This document shows, one piece after another, positions 43,719 through 52,629 of a stretch of DNA of 52,629 nt. Origin of the DNA: Lactiplantibacillus xiangfangensis (lineage in GTDB: Bacteria; Bacillota; Bacilli; Lactobacillales; Lactobacillaceae); contig NZ_JQCL01000001.1 in NCBI RefSeq assembly GCF_001438845.1, positions 1 to 52,629 on the forward strand, in the 5' to 3' direction. The translations under genes and the position numbers were made by a program. The notes below the pieces were generated by a model. That model was not told where the DNA came from and ran no database searches. It was given only the letters and a program-made list of their open reading frames with translations. Every line of letters begins with the position of its first letter. Within the stretch, counting starts at the first letter, position 1.

Positions 43719-43757
43719 ATAAAAAGACAAGGCTAACCATTACAGTTAATCTTGTCT
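43719..43757 (-). terminator. pepN terminator
   Basis: A 13-bp stem (43725-43737 with 43745-43757) and, on the minus strand, TTTTT; it lies 30 bp past the pepN stop. Confidence 0.8.
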
Positions 43758-43786
43758 CTATACCTTATACTCTCACTAATTAGTAA

Positions 43787-46321
43787 TTATTTAATTACTG
43801 CCTTAATCGCGTCGTTGACAGCCGCTTTTTCGGCTTCGACCAAGTCAACCCGGCTTGAGATGACCTTGGTGTCCATCTTAATTTCACGGGTTAAACCAGG
43901 GGTGTTGATCTTTGGTTCAAAGAAGGCCTTAAATTCAGCCAACCGTTCCTTGGTATGGAAGAGCCGTGAAATGACCGTAATGTACGTGGTGAATTCCATG
44001 TCACCACCGACCGTTGCTTCCAACCAGTTCCAGTCGTTCCGAATCCAATCCCAAGCTAACTGTTCGCCAGCGTGGTTGGCCAGAACGCCGCGGAACCAAG
44101 CCCGCAAATCTTGTGGCTTGATCGTAGCAGCGTCTTCGAACGCATCAATCAATTGACCTAATAACTTCGTATCCGGCGTTGCGGTCAATGCATCGCAGAT
44201 ATCCGCTTTATAGCTGGCGTCGGAGGTCTTTCGGTACGTGTTTAGTAACTGGTTAAAGAGGGCCGCGTTACCAAAGTTCTTCACTTCGTTCCGTAACACG
44301 AAGACCCGGATATCAGCTGGTAAACTAGGTAATTGTGCTTGGTTACCTTCAAACAATTCGTGTGCAGCTAGAATCGCCGCTTTGTTTTTAGCAAACAGCG
44401 CCGCACTTAAAACGTATGGCCGGGTCAACTGATCATCGTTGGATTCGCCTGCTTTAGGCATCCAGCCTAACCGTTGAACTTGACCCGCGCTTAATTGATC
44501 GTAAAGTGCTTGTAAATGTTGTTCTTCATCGGAATCCGGCGTCACAAACTTGCGCAAGTTACCGGCTAATTGGTACAACGCCGCGTTAACAACCGTTGAA
44601 TGACTGTCCGCGAACCGGTCCAACAAAGGAACGACGCTCGCGTAAGACATTTGCCGACCTTCAGCTAACAAACGGTAGTCTTGCAACAACTGTAGTTGAT
44701 CAATCGGTGTTAAGTCGTCAACGTGTGCCAAGATGTCGTCCATCAAAGTTTGGTCGTATTTCACGATAAAGTGTGAATTATTCCCAACGTTTAAACGGAA
44801 TGGTTGGCCATTCGTCTGCCGCAATGCTTGGTAGTCACCGAGCACTGCCGTATGATCACTAAGAATGGCAGGAGCTGCCTTGTAGTTACTGTTAAGTGGT
44901 AACTTCCATTGCCGACCTGCTTCGTGACCTTCACCAATAAAGAACTGTTGCTGCGTAATCGTCAATTGGCCATCTTTTACCGCAGCCGTCAAGACTGGAT
45001 ACCCAGGTTGTTCCAGCCAAGTATTCATGATGTCGCCAACTTGAATGCCTGACGCATCCCCAAGCGCTTGCCACAGGTCATCCCCAGTCGCATTACCGTA
45101 TTTATGATTAATAAAGTACTGTTTCAAGCCCTTACGTAAAGCGTCGTCGCCAATCATACCGCGGACCATAACTAACATCCGGGCACCCTTGGCGTAGACG
45201 ATTGCACTATCGAAAATCGAATCGATTTCGGCGGGGTCTTCCACTTGAACGTGCACGGATTGAACACCGTCCGTCGCATCCCGTTGTAGCGCCATAGAAG
45301 CTTCGGAAGTCTGGAAGGTTTCCCAAATGTGCCAGTCTGGTTCAAGCGCATCAATGGCCACGTATTCCATCATGTTAGCGAAACTTTCGTTAAGCCATAG
45401 GTTATCCCACCACTTCATCGTTACTAAGTCACCAAACCATTGGTGCGCAAGTTCGTGGGCAATTACCGTGGCAACCCGCTGTTTAATTTCAAGCGCCGTA
45501 TTATCAGGATCTAACAGTAAGTAGGCTTCCCGGTAAGTGACGAGCCCCCAGTTTTCCATCGCGCCGGCTGAAAAGTCTGGTAATGCCAACTGCCATGAAT
45601 GTGGTAATGGATATGGCGTCTGGTAAAAGTCTTCGTAAAATTCAATTGAGCGCTTTGCAATGTCTAACGCAAAATCAAGCTCATTTGCTTGGTGCGCCTT
45701 AGTTCCAAATACGCCGACCGTCACGCCGCTCTTCGTCTTCGTTTCCTTACCTTGTAATTCCCCAAAGGCAAAGGCAATCAAGTACGTTGACATCCGAACC
45801 GTCGTATCAAAGTAGTGCACGCCGTCTGCTTCACGTTTTTCAGGCATGTTGCTTAAAATCATTTCGCCGGCATGTTCGTCATACTTAATAGCTAAATCAA
45901 AGGTCGCCTTAGCTTCCGGTTCGTCGACACATGGGAAGGCCTGACGGGCAGCTGTGGTTTCGAACTGGGTCCCGATGATTTGTTTAGGTTCACCGTTAAC
46001 TTCGTAGTAAGACGGGTAGATCCCCATCATGCTATCAGTTAGCTTGGCACTATAAGCAATTGCCAGCGTCACTTTACCGGTCTTCGCCAGGTCAATCCGA
46101 ATTCCTTGAATATCGTTATCAACGGCAAACGGCACATCCTTGCCATCAGCCTGTACGGATGCAATTGATAAGAAGTTTTGATGAATTAAAACTTCTTTCG
46201 CTTGGGCCTCACCAGTAATGGTGGATTTACCGGAAAACTGTTTCTTTTCACGGTTAATGTCAATATAAATGTCGTAATGTTCTGGTTTGAAAGTTTCGTA
46301 AAAATGCGTTGTCTCTGCCAT
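43787..46321 (-). CDS. pepN: Aminopeptidase N (PepN)
   Basis: Cytoplasmic zinc metallopeptidase of family M1 that removes N-terminal residues from peptides, central to peptide use in lactobacilli. 844 aa, the usual PepN length. GAMENWG (near residue 255) binds the substrate N-terminus; HELAHQWFGDLVT with WLNESFA (near 290-315) is HExxH-x18-E, the zinc site. The C-terminal helical ERAP1-like domain follows. The upstream reading frame adds 11 codons, but ATG 46321 follows GAGGAG and matches the family N-terminus. Confidence 0.96.
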   Translation of the reverse strand: MAETTHFYETFKPEHYDIYIDINREKKQFSGKSTITGEAQAKEVLIHQNFLSIASVQADGKDVPFAVDNDIQGIRIDLAKTGKVTLAIAYSAKLTDSMMGIYPSYYEVNGEPKQIIGTQFETTAARQAFPCVDEPEAKATFDLAIKYDEHAGEMILSNMPEKREADGVHYFDTTVRMSTYLIAFAFGELQGKETKTKSGVTVGVFGTKAHQANELDFALDIAKRSIEFYEDFYQTPYPLPHSWQLALPDFSAGAMENWGLVTYREAYLLLDPDNTALEIKQRVATVIAHELAHQWFGDLVTMKWWDNLWLNESFANMMEYVAIDALEPDWHIWETFQTSEASMALQRDATDGVQSVHVQVEDPAEIDSIFDSAIVYAKGARMLVMVRGMIGDDALRKGLKQYFINHKYGNATGDDLWQALGDASGIQVGDIMNTWLEQPGYPVLTAAVKDGQLTITQQQFFIGEGHEAGRQWKLPLNSNYKAAPAILSDHTAVLGDYQALRQTNGQPFRLNVGNNSHFIVKYDQTLMDDILAHVDDLTPIDQLQLLQDYRLLAEGRQMSYASVVPLLDRFADSHSTVVNAALYQLAGNLRKFVTPDSDEEQHLQALYDQLSAGQVQRLGWMPKAGESNDDQLTRPYVLSAALFAKNKAAILAAHELFEGNQAQLPSLPADIRVFVLRNEVKNFGNAALFNQLLNTYRKTSDASYKADICDALTATPDTKLLGQLIDAFEDAATIKPQDLRAWFRGVLANHAGEQLAWDWIRNDWNWLEATVGGDMEFTTYITVISRLFHTKERLAEFKAFFEPKINTPGLTREIKMDTKVISSRVDLVEAEKAAVNDAIKAVIK

Positions 46322-46437
46322 GTTTTTCTCCTCGTTTTTTAAGAATACTTTCATTATACGACATCTCTATCCAGAATGCGCTATTACCGGTTTAATAACG
46401 CGGAAATCACTACTGTAATAACTACTTAGAACTTTTT

Positions 46438-47316
46438 TCATTCAAAGAATTTCGCACGCATTTGCTTCAATTCACACGGCCAATCAGTATTGATCATTTT
46501 GACACCTAATTGGGCGATTCGCCCCCAGCCATTCGTCATTGGATCACCAAATAATGATTGCTGATCATCAAACGCCCCAAACAATTCAATTTCTTTGCCA
46601 CCGGATGCGCCTAGGTTTAACCCATTCCCTAATGGTGCCAAGTGTTCATCAAAAATCCGCTGGAAAAAGGCCGCGGTCATAATCGTTTGGTGCCGCTTTT
46701 CAATAACCGTTTCTAACCCAACAAAGTTGATGGGTGCGTCTAGCTGCGTAAAAGTACGGGCTAAATCATCGGCGTTTCTGACGATTGGAATAATCATATA
46801 TTTGCGTGGATGACTCGCTAATAATTCATAGTTTTCCGTCGTGGGTGCCACTTTGATCATAATCTGTGATAGTTGGTCTGGATAGTGGTCCAATTTGGCC
46901 AGTAGCAACGGCAAGTGCTTTTCATTACGGTCAAAATGAATCAACATGTCCTGTGGAATATTTCGCATAAAGTTATCAAGCGTATCGACGTGCTGAGTCG
47001 TCTCCGCCCCGACACCGTTATACAAATATAGCGCCTGCAACTGCTTCAAGTCCATTTCTGAGACGTTGATTTCACGGTTAAATAACTGGCGTTCACGATT
47101 AGGATGGATCATCACCAACTCGTTATCAAAAGTTGGCGTGGTGTCCGTTTCCATAATGTCGGCACCCAATAACCGAGCTAGCCGCATCGCATCAACCGTA
47201 TTCTCGATAATGTTAGCGTGAGCAAACCCACGGTGACACGCAATTAGAAACGGCAGTGCCTGTAGACGTTGGTTAAACAATTGATTGATGGCTTGATATT
47301 CTGGTTTTCCATACAT
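46438..47316 (-). CDS. Glycerophosphodiester phosphodiesterase-like protein
   Basis: TIM-barrel GDPD of 292 aa without a signal peptide, so cytoplasmic. IACHRGFAHANIIENT carries the catalytic His-Arg pair (about residues 24-25) and the first Glu; GADIMETDTTPTFDNELVMIHP carries Glu and a second His where canonical enzymes have HD. It would split glycerophosphodiesters into glycerol 3-phosphate and an alcohol. It is the last gene of an operon with a complete ABC importer, suggesting that the importer brings in its substrate. SD GGGGGAC before ATG 47316. Confidence 0.85.
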   Translation of the reverse strand: MYGKPEYQAINQLFNQRLQALPFLIACHRGFAHANIIENTVDAMRLARLLGADIMETDTTPTFDNELVMIHPNRERQLFNREINVSEMDLKQLQALYLYNGVGAETTQHVDTLDNFMRNIPQDMLIHFDRNEKHLPLLLAKLDHYPDQLSQIMIKVAPTTENYELLASHPRKYMIIPIVRNADDLARTFTQLDAPINFVGLETVIEKRHQTIMTAAFFQRIFDEHLAPLGNGLNLGASGGKEIELFGAFDDQQSLFGDPMTNGWGRIAQLGVKMINTDWPCELKQMRAKFFE

Positions 47317-47328
47317 TAAGTTGTCCCC

Positions 47329-49053
47329 CTACATCATGATCGTGGTATCTTTGGCATGCTTACGTACTGCATAAAGTAACAAACTTCCAATTCCCACTAG
47401 TAAAACTGAATAAATTAGATTGGCAGCCAGTCCGTTAACACCAAAACTAGACGTACCACTATTTGGATCAGTGTTATCCCGAATAACGACACCCAGTGGT
47501 ATAAACGAAGGACTATATAGAAAGACCGTCATATCGTATTCCGCCAAGTGTGCCAGCGTGTTCATACTAAACACTGCCAGCGAACTATCGCGAATAGCCG
47601 GTAAGCCAACGTCAAAGAACGCGCGCGTTGAAGAAGCCCCCAACATGACTGCCGCTTCTTCTAAGGCCCGGTTCTGGCCACGAAAGGCGGCTTCCATAAA
47701 TCGAATGGAGTACGGCAACCTTGAAACCACGTAGGCAACCAGCAATAGTACTAATCCCCCGGTCAAAATCTGATTTCCAACGAGCCACTGGGGCTGACCA
47801 TACGTGGTCACTAACGCCAGCGCAATTAGCGGTGCCGGTAACAACCACGGTAAGTACATTACCGCAATTTCGCTACGTTCTAGCAGACTCGGACGCCGTT
47901 TTAAAACGGCGATTCGTCCCAAAAACATCCCCATAATCAGGGCAATTCCCGCACTCAGTAACGCATAACTCAAACTCGTCACAATTGGCATGATCGTGTC
48001 TGGCGTGGTCAAAACATTCATATAATTTTCCAGCGTGAAACTGTAAATTCGCCCCATAGAAATCGAATGATCATCCGTAAACGAAAAGATAACGACTAAT
48101 ACGAACGGAAAGATTAAGATAAATCCAATCAAATAGGCGATAAAATGAACGATAACGTTGATTACTGGATTAATGATTTGTTGCCTTTTCATTGGCGTTG
48201 CTACTTTGGTCCGAAACGCCACGTTGCGCCGCCGGTCGATAATCATCCCGACCCCGAAGATGACTAGTTGCATCAAACCTAGGATAATCGACAACGCCAC
48301 TGCTAAATGCCGTGAATAAGTATCCATGGCAAAGGTTAGAATGGTCGGCGCAATGGTCTGAAATTTCGTGCCGCCAAAGATCAGTGGCGCAGAAAACGCG
48401 CCAATACCGGTTTGAAACAAGAAAATCGTCAAAGTGGTCAAAGTTGGGGTCAACATCGGTAAGACGACTTGACGCAAAACTTGAAACTGACTTGCGCCCA
48501 TCAACTTAGCGGCCTCTAACATTTGATAATCCAAGTTAGCTAGGGCGCCCTTCAAAAACATCATGTGATTTGCCGTACAGGTGAACGTCATAATAAACAG
48601 AACCGCTGGCAACCCTTGAAACCAGTTAGCCACTAACGTCGGAAAGACGTGGCGTAATAATTGCGTCACAAAGCCACTTTCCCCATAAATAAACAGGTAA
48701 CCACTTGCCACCACGATTCCGGAATACACGATGGTCGACATGTAAATGAGATTGAGCCACTTTGCTCCCCGAATTTTAAAATAGCTAACGGTTAAGACCA
48801 TGAAAACACCCACCACGTTACTCGTGATACTCAGCAGCAATCCCAATAACAGGCTGTTTCCTAAGCTGGCCAACGCAGCGTGGGCCGTAAAGATTTGACT
48901 AAACGAGGCCATCGATACCGTTCCCGCATGCCAAAAAGCTGATAAAAAGATTTGCAGATTGGGGAATAAGACAAACGCAATAATCAGCCAGGCCAAAAAT
49001 ACGATTATCAATCCGTACCAGAACTTCTCAAGACTACCGCGCTTGACGCTCAT
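47329..49053 (-). CDS. ABC transporter permease, fused two-domain type
   Basis: 574 aa, about 12 membrane helices, two permease halves in one chain as in iron (FbpB), thiamine (ThiP) and phosphonate-type systems. Each half carries an EAA loop for the ATPase: LEAAKLMGASQFQVL (near residue 185) and EEAAVMLGASSTRAF (near 470). ATG 49053 overlaps the ATPase stop (ATGA), so the subunits are translationally coupled. Substrate is not set by the permease alone; the GDPD neighbour favours an organophosphate. Confidence 0.9.
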   Translation of the reverse strand: MSVKRGSLEKFWYGLIIVFLAWLIIAFVLFPNLQIFLSAFWHAGTVSMASFSQIFTAHAALASLGNSLLLGLLLSITSNVVGVFMVLTVSYFKIRGAKWLNLIYMSTIVYSGIVVASGYLFIYGESGFVTQLLRHVFPTLVANWFQGLPAVLFIMTFTCTANHMMFLKGALANLDYQMLEAAKLMGASQFQVLRQVVLPMLTPTLTTLTIFLFQTGIGAFSAPLIFGGTKFQTIAPTILTFAMDTYSRHLAVALSIILGLMQLVIFGVGMIIDRRRNVAFRTKVATPMKRQQIINPVINVIVHFIAYLIGFILIFPFVLVVIFSFTDDHSISMGRIYSFTLENYMNVLTTPDTIMPIVTSLSYALLSAGIALIMGMFLGRIAVLKRRPSLLERSEIAVMYLPWLLPAPLIALALVTTYGQPQWLVGNQILTGGLVLLLVAYVVSRLPYSIRFMEAAFRGQNRALEEAAVMLGASSTRAFFDVGLPAIRDSSLAVFSMNTLAHLAEYDMTVFLYSPSFIPLGVVIRDNTDPNSGTSSFGVNGLAANLIYSVLLVGIGSLLLYAVRKHAKDTTIMM

Positions 49054-50060
49054 ACTAAGGCCCCCTCACGGTAACTTAGGATGGATTTCGTCGGTAAAAC
49101 CAAGTTCACCTGGTCTCCAACCTTGAACTCTGATCGCGAGTGCTTATTAATCACTGTTAGTGGACCGTAATCAGTTGTCACCGTGTAGCTAAAATAAAAG
49201 CCTAAAAAGTTTGCCGCCGCAATGCGACCACTTACCATCAACTGCTCAGCACTAGCTGATACTGGTTCTGCCGTAATGGTAATTTTTTCCGGCCGAATAT
49301 AGTGATGCGTCCCGTTAGCCGGTTCGCTTGACATCACCGCATCAATTTGGTTGGCCTCCCCAACGAACTGGCTGACAAACTCAGTTTGAGGCCGTTTATA
49401 AATCGCTTCTGGTTCGCCCAACTGTTCCAAATGCCCGATGTTGAATACGGCAACGTGATCAGACATCATCAACGCTTCACTCTGATCATGGGTCACGTAA
49501 ATCATGGTAATCCCAGCGTCACGTTGCAGTTGCTTCAATTCGTTTCGTAATTGTTCCCGCAACTTAGCATCTAAGTTGGATAAGGGCTCATCCAGCAATA
49601 ACAATGGTGGTTGGGGTGCCAGCGCACGGGCGATTGCTACGCGTTGCTGCTGCCCTCCGGATAATTCCGCCACACCCTTCTTCAACTCAGCACTCGTCAA
49701 GTGGACTAAGTCAGCAACTTGATGGACTTTTTGTTGAATTTCAGGTTTGGATTGCTTGGCAAGCTTTAACCCGTAGCCAATATTGTCAAAAACAGTCATA
49801 TTTGGAAATAACGCATAGTTTTGAAACACCATCCCGATATGCCGGTTACTCGCTGGTGCCTTAGTGATATCTTCCCCATTTAAAATCACTTGGCCTTCAC
49901 TAACCGGGTTCAAGCCTGCAATCGCACGCAACGTCGTCGACTTACCACAGCCAGATGGTCCCAATAACGTAAAAAACTCATGTTCCTGCACATTAAAACT
50001 GACCTTTTCAACCGCCGTAAAATCATTGTATTTCACAGCAAGGTTCTTTACTTCCAACAA
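49050..50060 (-). CDS. ABC transporter ATP-binding protein
   Basis: Importer ATPase of the FbpC/PotA/UgpC class. GPSGCGKST (Walker A, near residue 33), Q-loop MVFQNYALFPNMTV, signature LSGGQQQRVAIARA, Walker B LLLLDEPLSNLD, H-loop YVTHDQSEA. A TOBE-like C-terminal domain follows (about 240-335). The long frame includes an upstream TTG (50075), but GGGGGAG lies in front of TTG 50060/50057, which I take as the start. Second gene of the SBP-ATPase-permease-GDPD operon. Confidence 0.9.
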   Translation of the reverse strand: MLEVKNLAVKYNDFTAVEKVSFNVQEHEFFTLLGPSGCGKSTTLRAIAGLNPVSEGQVILNGEDITKAPASNRHIGMVFQNYALFPNMTVFDNIGYGLKLAKQSKPEIQQKVHQVADLVHLTSAELKKGVAELSGGQQQRVAIARALAPQPPLLLLDEPLSNLDAKLREQLRNELKQLQRDAGITMIYVTHDQSEALMMSDHVAVFNIGHLEQLGEPEAIYKRPQTEFVSQFVGEANQIDAVMSSEPANGTHHYIRPEKITITAEPVSASAEQLMVSGRIAAANFLGFYFSYTVTTDYGPLTVINKHSRSEFKVGDQVNLVLPTKSILSYREGALV

Positions 50061-50083
50061 ATTAAACTCCCCCAAGACTAGGA

Positions 50084-51154
50084 CTAATTAAAGTAATTTA
50101 GTGAAATCTTTTGAATCCACTTGTTAATGTTTTTGTTGTACCATTTCATATCAAGATTGGTTACTTTGATATCTTTCAACATTTCCTTTTCCTTTGGATC
50201 AATCGCTGAAGCCGCTTTTTTATTTAATGGCCAAGTGTGGAACTGCTTAGCAATCTTCTTTTGCGTGCTAGCACTTCCCAGCCACTGGGCAAAGCGTTCC
50301 GCATTCTTGGTGTCACCAGATTTTTTCACGACCCCCACCTGTTCAATCACTTGGGGACTGCCATCCGTAGAGTTAATAATCTGTGGATCAAAATTAGAAA
50401 CTTTTTTAATGCCTAAAAGGTCACTGGAGAACGTGTAACTGATTGTTGATTCTTTCTTAGCAATCGGATTTGAGAAGAGTTGCGGGTTACCGAACTGTTT
50501 CCCATTTTTAAAGAAGTTCTTGATTGCCGGCCAAGCTTTTGGTGAAACACCATCTTTTGCGCTGTCATCTTTATATTTTGTAAGGATGTTAGCAATCACC
50601 ATTTGATTTGTTTGCCCGTTGATCCCGGTTTTATTAGGCACCATATACTTATATTTGGCCGTGCTAGTCGTTAAATCAGACCAAGCAGTTGGCAAATCTT
50701 GTTTGGCCGTCTTACTGTCAGCAATCTGAATGATCAGCTGGCGCGTTAACGGGTAAAAGTAACCGTTACCTTGATTGTCGCTGGATGCCAAGTCTTTTTG
50801 CCAATCCACACTGAATTTTTTCAAAATCCCCTGTTGTTGTAATTTTGTGAAACCGAATTGTGATGAGCCGTAGACCACATCCGCAACCGGTTTATTCTTT
50901 TCTGAGACCAAGCGGTTAATCACATCGCCACCGCCAAGGCTAACCGGGGTAATGGTAAAACCAGCTTTAGCAGCTTCCTTTTTAAGCCACGCACCCCGTC
51001 CTCCCGATAACGAATTTGAATAGAGCACGATCTTATGTGACTGGTTGGATTTACTGCTTCCCTTACTTTGTTGCGAGCAACCTGCAAACAGAACAACTAA
51101 CGAACTTAATGCTAACCAACGTAACCCGATACTAATGCGCTTGTTCATTTTCAT
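50084..51154 (-). CDS. ABC transporter substrate-binding lipoprotein
   Basis: Membrane-anchored receptor of 356 aa. Lipoprotein signal ending in LFAGC (Cys near residue 25). The body is a bilobed binding protein of the iron/2-aminoethylphosphonate/polyamine type (IVLYSNSLSGGRGAWLKKEAAK; PVADVVYGSSQFGF; SDLTTSTAKYKYMVPNKTG). First gene of the operon. An upstream TTG would overlap the SD; ATG 51154 follows GGGAG with normal spacing. Ligand uncertain: phosphonate, glycerophosphodiester or metal; the GDPD downstream favours a phosphate ester. Confidence 0.88.
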   Translation of the reverse strand: MKMNKRISIGLRWLALSSLVVLFAGCSQQSKGSSKSNQSHKIVLYSNSLSGGRGAWLKKEAAKAGFTITPVSLGGGDVINRLVSEKNKPVADVVYGSSQFGFTKLQQQGILKKFSVDWQKDLASSDNQGNGYFYPLTRQLIIQIADSKTAKQDLPTAWSDLTTSTAKYKYMVPNKTGINGQTNQMVIANILTKYKDDSAKDGVSPKAWPAIKNFFKNGKQFGNPQLFSNPIAKKESTISYTFSSDLLGIKKVSNFDPQIINSTDGSPQVIEQVGVVKKSGDTKNAERFAQWLGSASTQKKIAKQFHTWPLNKKAASAIDPKEKEMLKDIKVTNLDMKWYNKNINKWIQKISLNYFN

Positions 51155-51406
51155 AATAGCCAACTCCCTAAAAATTTAATTAAGTCACACAAGCATTATT
51201 CCATTCCTACTAGGCACCAATAATCATGGGTTAGTAAAATCTTCGTAAAGAGTCAGTAAAACGTCAGCTTATAATAAAATAATTTTTGTATTTACATTAA
51301 TTAATTTTCAGAAAATAGTTGCCCTGATTTTCAGATAATGAATGACAAATATGGGTACTAGCGGTCAATCACCATACCGTCAAATCTATAGCTTTCTTTC
51401 TAAAAT
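51155..51406 (-). promoter_or_regulatory. Gap with probable promoter for the importer operon
   Basis: On the minus strand a weak -35 TGTAAA and a TATAAG -10 at 17-bp spacing lie in the AT-rich stretch near 51269-51298. Nothing else recognised. Confidence 0.35.
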
Positions 51407-51440
51407 TAAAAAACGACCCAGTCATAGACTGAGTCGCTTT
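51407..51440 (-). terminator. Terminator of the MsmX-type ATPase gene
   Basis: Stem GACCCAGTC/GACTGAGTC type (51414-51423 with 51427-51436) with a T run on the minus strand, downstream of the stop at 51454. Confidence 0.8.
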
Positions 51441-51453
51441 TAGACCACTAGTA

Positions 51454-52557
51454 TTATTCAATCGTTGCCCTGCTCTTTTTATCAAAGAAGTGGGCCTTAC
51501 TCATTTCAAATGCCATTTGCACGCTTTCACCCGGCTTGTGGAAATCACGAGCGTTGACCTGCGCAACAAATTCGGTATCGCCCGTCTTCGAATAGAGGTT
51601 TGAATCCGTTCCTAAGAATTCGGAAACGACAACTTTGGCATTCACAACGGCATTGGGGAACGTGGTCAACGCCACTTGTTCCGTATGAATATCTTCCGGC
51701 CGCATCCCTAAAGTCACGTCCTTATCCTGATAACCTTGCTCCCGCAAAATCTTTAGTCGCCCTTCCGGAACCTCGACATCGAACCCCTTATCGTTGGCGA
51801 CGCGGTTACCATGCAGATGGACGTCAAAGAAATTCATTGCGGGCGAGCCAATGAACCCGGCCACGAACTGATTGACCGGTTTATTATAAAGCTCGTCCGG
51901 CGTCCCAATTTGTTGAACCTTACCGTCGTCCATGATGACGATTCGATCCGCCATCGTCATCGCTTCAACTTGGTCATGGGTCACGTAAATCATGTTCGTT
52001 TTCAGGCGCTGATGTAACTGCGCAATCTGCGTCCGCATGTCGACCCGCAACTTGGCGTCCAAGTTGGACAACGGTTCGTCCAATAGAAACAGGCTCGCAT
52101 CACGGACAATGGCCCGGCCTAACGCCACCCGTTGCCGTTGCCCACCGGATAACGCCCCCGGTTTACGTCCCAAGTAGTCGCTGAGGCCTAAGATCTCCGC
52201 GGCGTCGGACACCCGTTTCTTGATCTCGTCACGCGGCGTCTTACGAATCTTCAGCCCGAAGCCCATGTTATCAGCAACCGTCATGTTCGGGTACAGGGCG
52301 TAGTTTTGAAAAACCATCGCAATATCGCGGTCCTTAGGCTGAACCTTATTCACCACTTGCCCATTCATGTAGAGGTTGCCTTTAGTGATGGTTTCTAGTC
52401 CTGCCACCATCCGCAAAGTCGTCGACTTCCCGCAACCGGACGGGCCCACGAACACCACGAACTCCTCGTTTGGAATCGACATGTTAAAGTCCGTGACCGA
52501 GTAATCCTCATTCCCTTTATATTTCTTATAAATGTGATCTAATTTAATTTCAACCAT
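51454..52557 (-). CDS. MsmX/UgpC-type carbohydrate ABC transporter ATP-binding protein
   Basis: 367-aa ATPase that energises CUT1 sugar importers, sometimes serving several. GPSGCGKST (Walker A), Q-loop MVFQNYALYPNMTV, signature LSGGQRQRVALGRA, Walker B LFLLDEPLSNLD, H-loop YVTHDQVEA, then a C-terminal OB/TOBE regulatory domain (about 240-367; GMRPEDIHTE). It is encoded alone: downstream is a terminator, with no permease in the window. It could be a shared multitask ATPase or the first gene of a unit continuing outside. ATG 52557 after AAGGGTGA. Confidence 0.9.
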   Translation of the reverse strand: MVEIKLDHIYKKYKGNEDYSVTDFNMSIPNEEFVVFVGPSGCGKSTTLRMVAGLETITKGNLYMNGQVVNKVQPKDRDIAMVFQNYALYPNMTVADNMGFGLKIRKTPRDEIKKRVSDAAEILGLSDYLGRKPGALSGGQRQRVALGRAIVRDASLFLLDEPLSNLDAKLRVDMRTQIAQLHQRLKTNMIYVTHDQVEAMTMADRIVIMDDGKVQQIGTPDELYNKPVNQFVAGFIGSPAMNFFDVHLHGNRVANDKGFDVEVPEGRLKILREQGYQDKDVTLGMRPEDIHTEQVALTTFPNAVVNAKVVVSEFLGTDSNLYSKTGDTEFVAQVNARDFHKPGESVQMAFEMSKAHFFDKKSRATIE

Positions 52558-52586
52558 TTTGAGTCACCCTTTTAGTGCACTAGTCC

Positions 52587-52614
52587 CTGTCAAGTTGACA
52601 GATGAAATATTATA
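52587..52614 (-). promoter_or_regulatory. Promoter and palindromic operator of the MsmX-type gene
   Basis: On the minus strand a TATAAT -10 (plus-strand 52609-52614) is followed after about 7 bases by the perfect 15-bp palindrome CTGTCAA-G-TTGACAG (52587-52601), where transcription would start. The position suits a repressor operator. The window ends before the -35 can be judged fully. Confidence 0.6.
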
Positions 52615-52629
52615 AAGTTAAATCTGTCT

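Overview
The window looks like chromosome of a lactic acid bacterium of the Lactiplantibacillus plantarum group. Four signs support this: a surface protein sorted by an LPQTxE-type motif, a MurE ligase with the DNPR signature for meso-diaminopimelate (mDAP), typical lactobacillar peptidases (PepN, PepD), and an Asn-type T-box ahead of asnA. Species assignment is inference; no database search was possible. Apart from one AT-rich two-gene island, codon and base use look even. I see no prophage, CRISPR array, rRNA or complete insertion sequence.

Layout. 0-7 kb: a cold-shock protein, a DtxR/MntR-type metalloregulator, an unknown protein, a divergent MerR regulator / DHA2 drug exporter / DUF4811 unit, a mini-MerR protein, and the AzlCD branched-chain amino-acid exporter. 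7-11 kb: an APC permease, a DUF915 lipoprotein hydrolase, a small membrane protein and a secreted LysM protein. 11-16 kb: asnB, aspartokinase and murE, which together suggest synthesis, ligation and amidation of mDAP for peptidoglycan. 16-22 kb: two tandem histidine phosphatases, a GNAT enzyme, a YibE/F membrane pair, an M50-like membrane protein without the zinc motif, and a tRNA-Arg. 22-28 kb: a flavodoxin-fold reductase with a membrane tail, an ArsR regulator behind a long structured leader, an RluA pseudouridine synthase, a class C beta-lactamase-like hydrolase, RecQ, and an IS3-like HTH remnant. 28-32.6 kb: a two-gene unit under a LexA (SOS) box encoding a small protein and a DEDDh exonuclease with a C-terminal HTH, then pepD and T-box-controlled asnA. 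32.7-35 kb: two XRE regulators, a P-loop kinase and a 39-residue basic protein. 35.6-39.5 kb: a 1287-residue LRR/MucBP adhesin. 40-43.6 kb: an AT-rich PLD-nuclease/helicase/DUF3427 gene with a NUDIX partner, a candidate defence or repair island. 43.8-52.6 kb: pepN, a glycerophosphodiesterase encoded with a complete ABC importer, and an MsmX/UgpC-type sugar ABC ATPase.

The most unusual signal is non-coding. Two intergenic elements (about 5251-5420 and 16109-16276, opposite strands) share one architecture: a long outer stem enclosing hairpins, with near-identical junction sequences but different stem sequences that remain complementary. That is a covariation-like pattern, as expected of a conserved structured RNA or a mobile structured DNA repeat. 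A third multi-branched structure follows directly (16302-16500), and another outer-stem-plus-hairpins structure sits at 34104-34242. The second notable signal is the SOS-boxed exonuclease-HTH unit, and the third is the PLD-helicase/NUDIX island.
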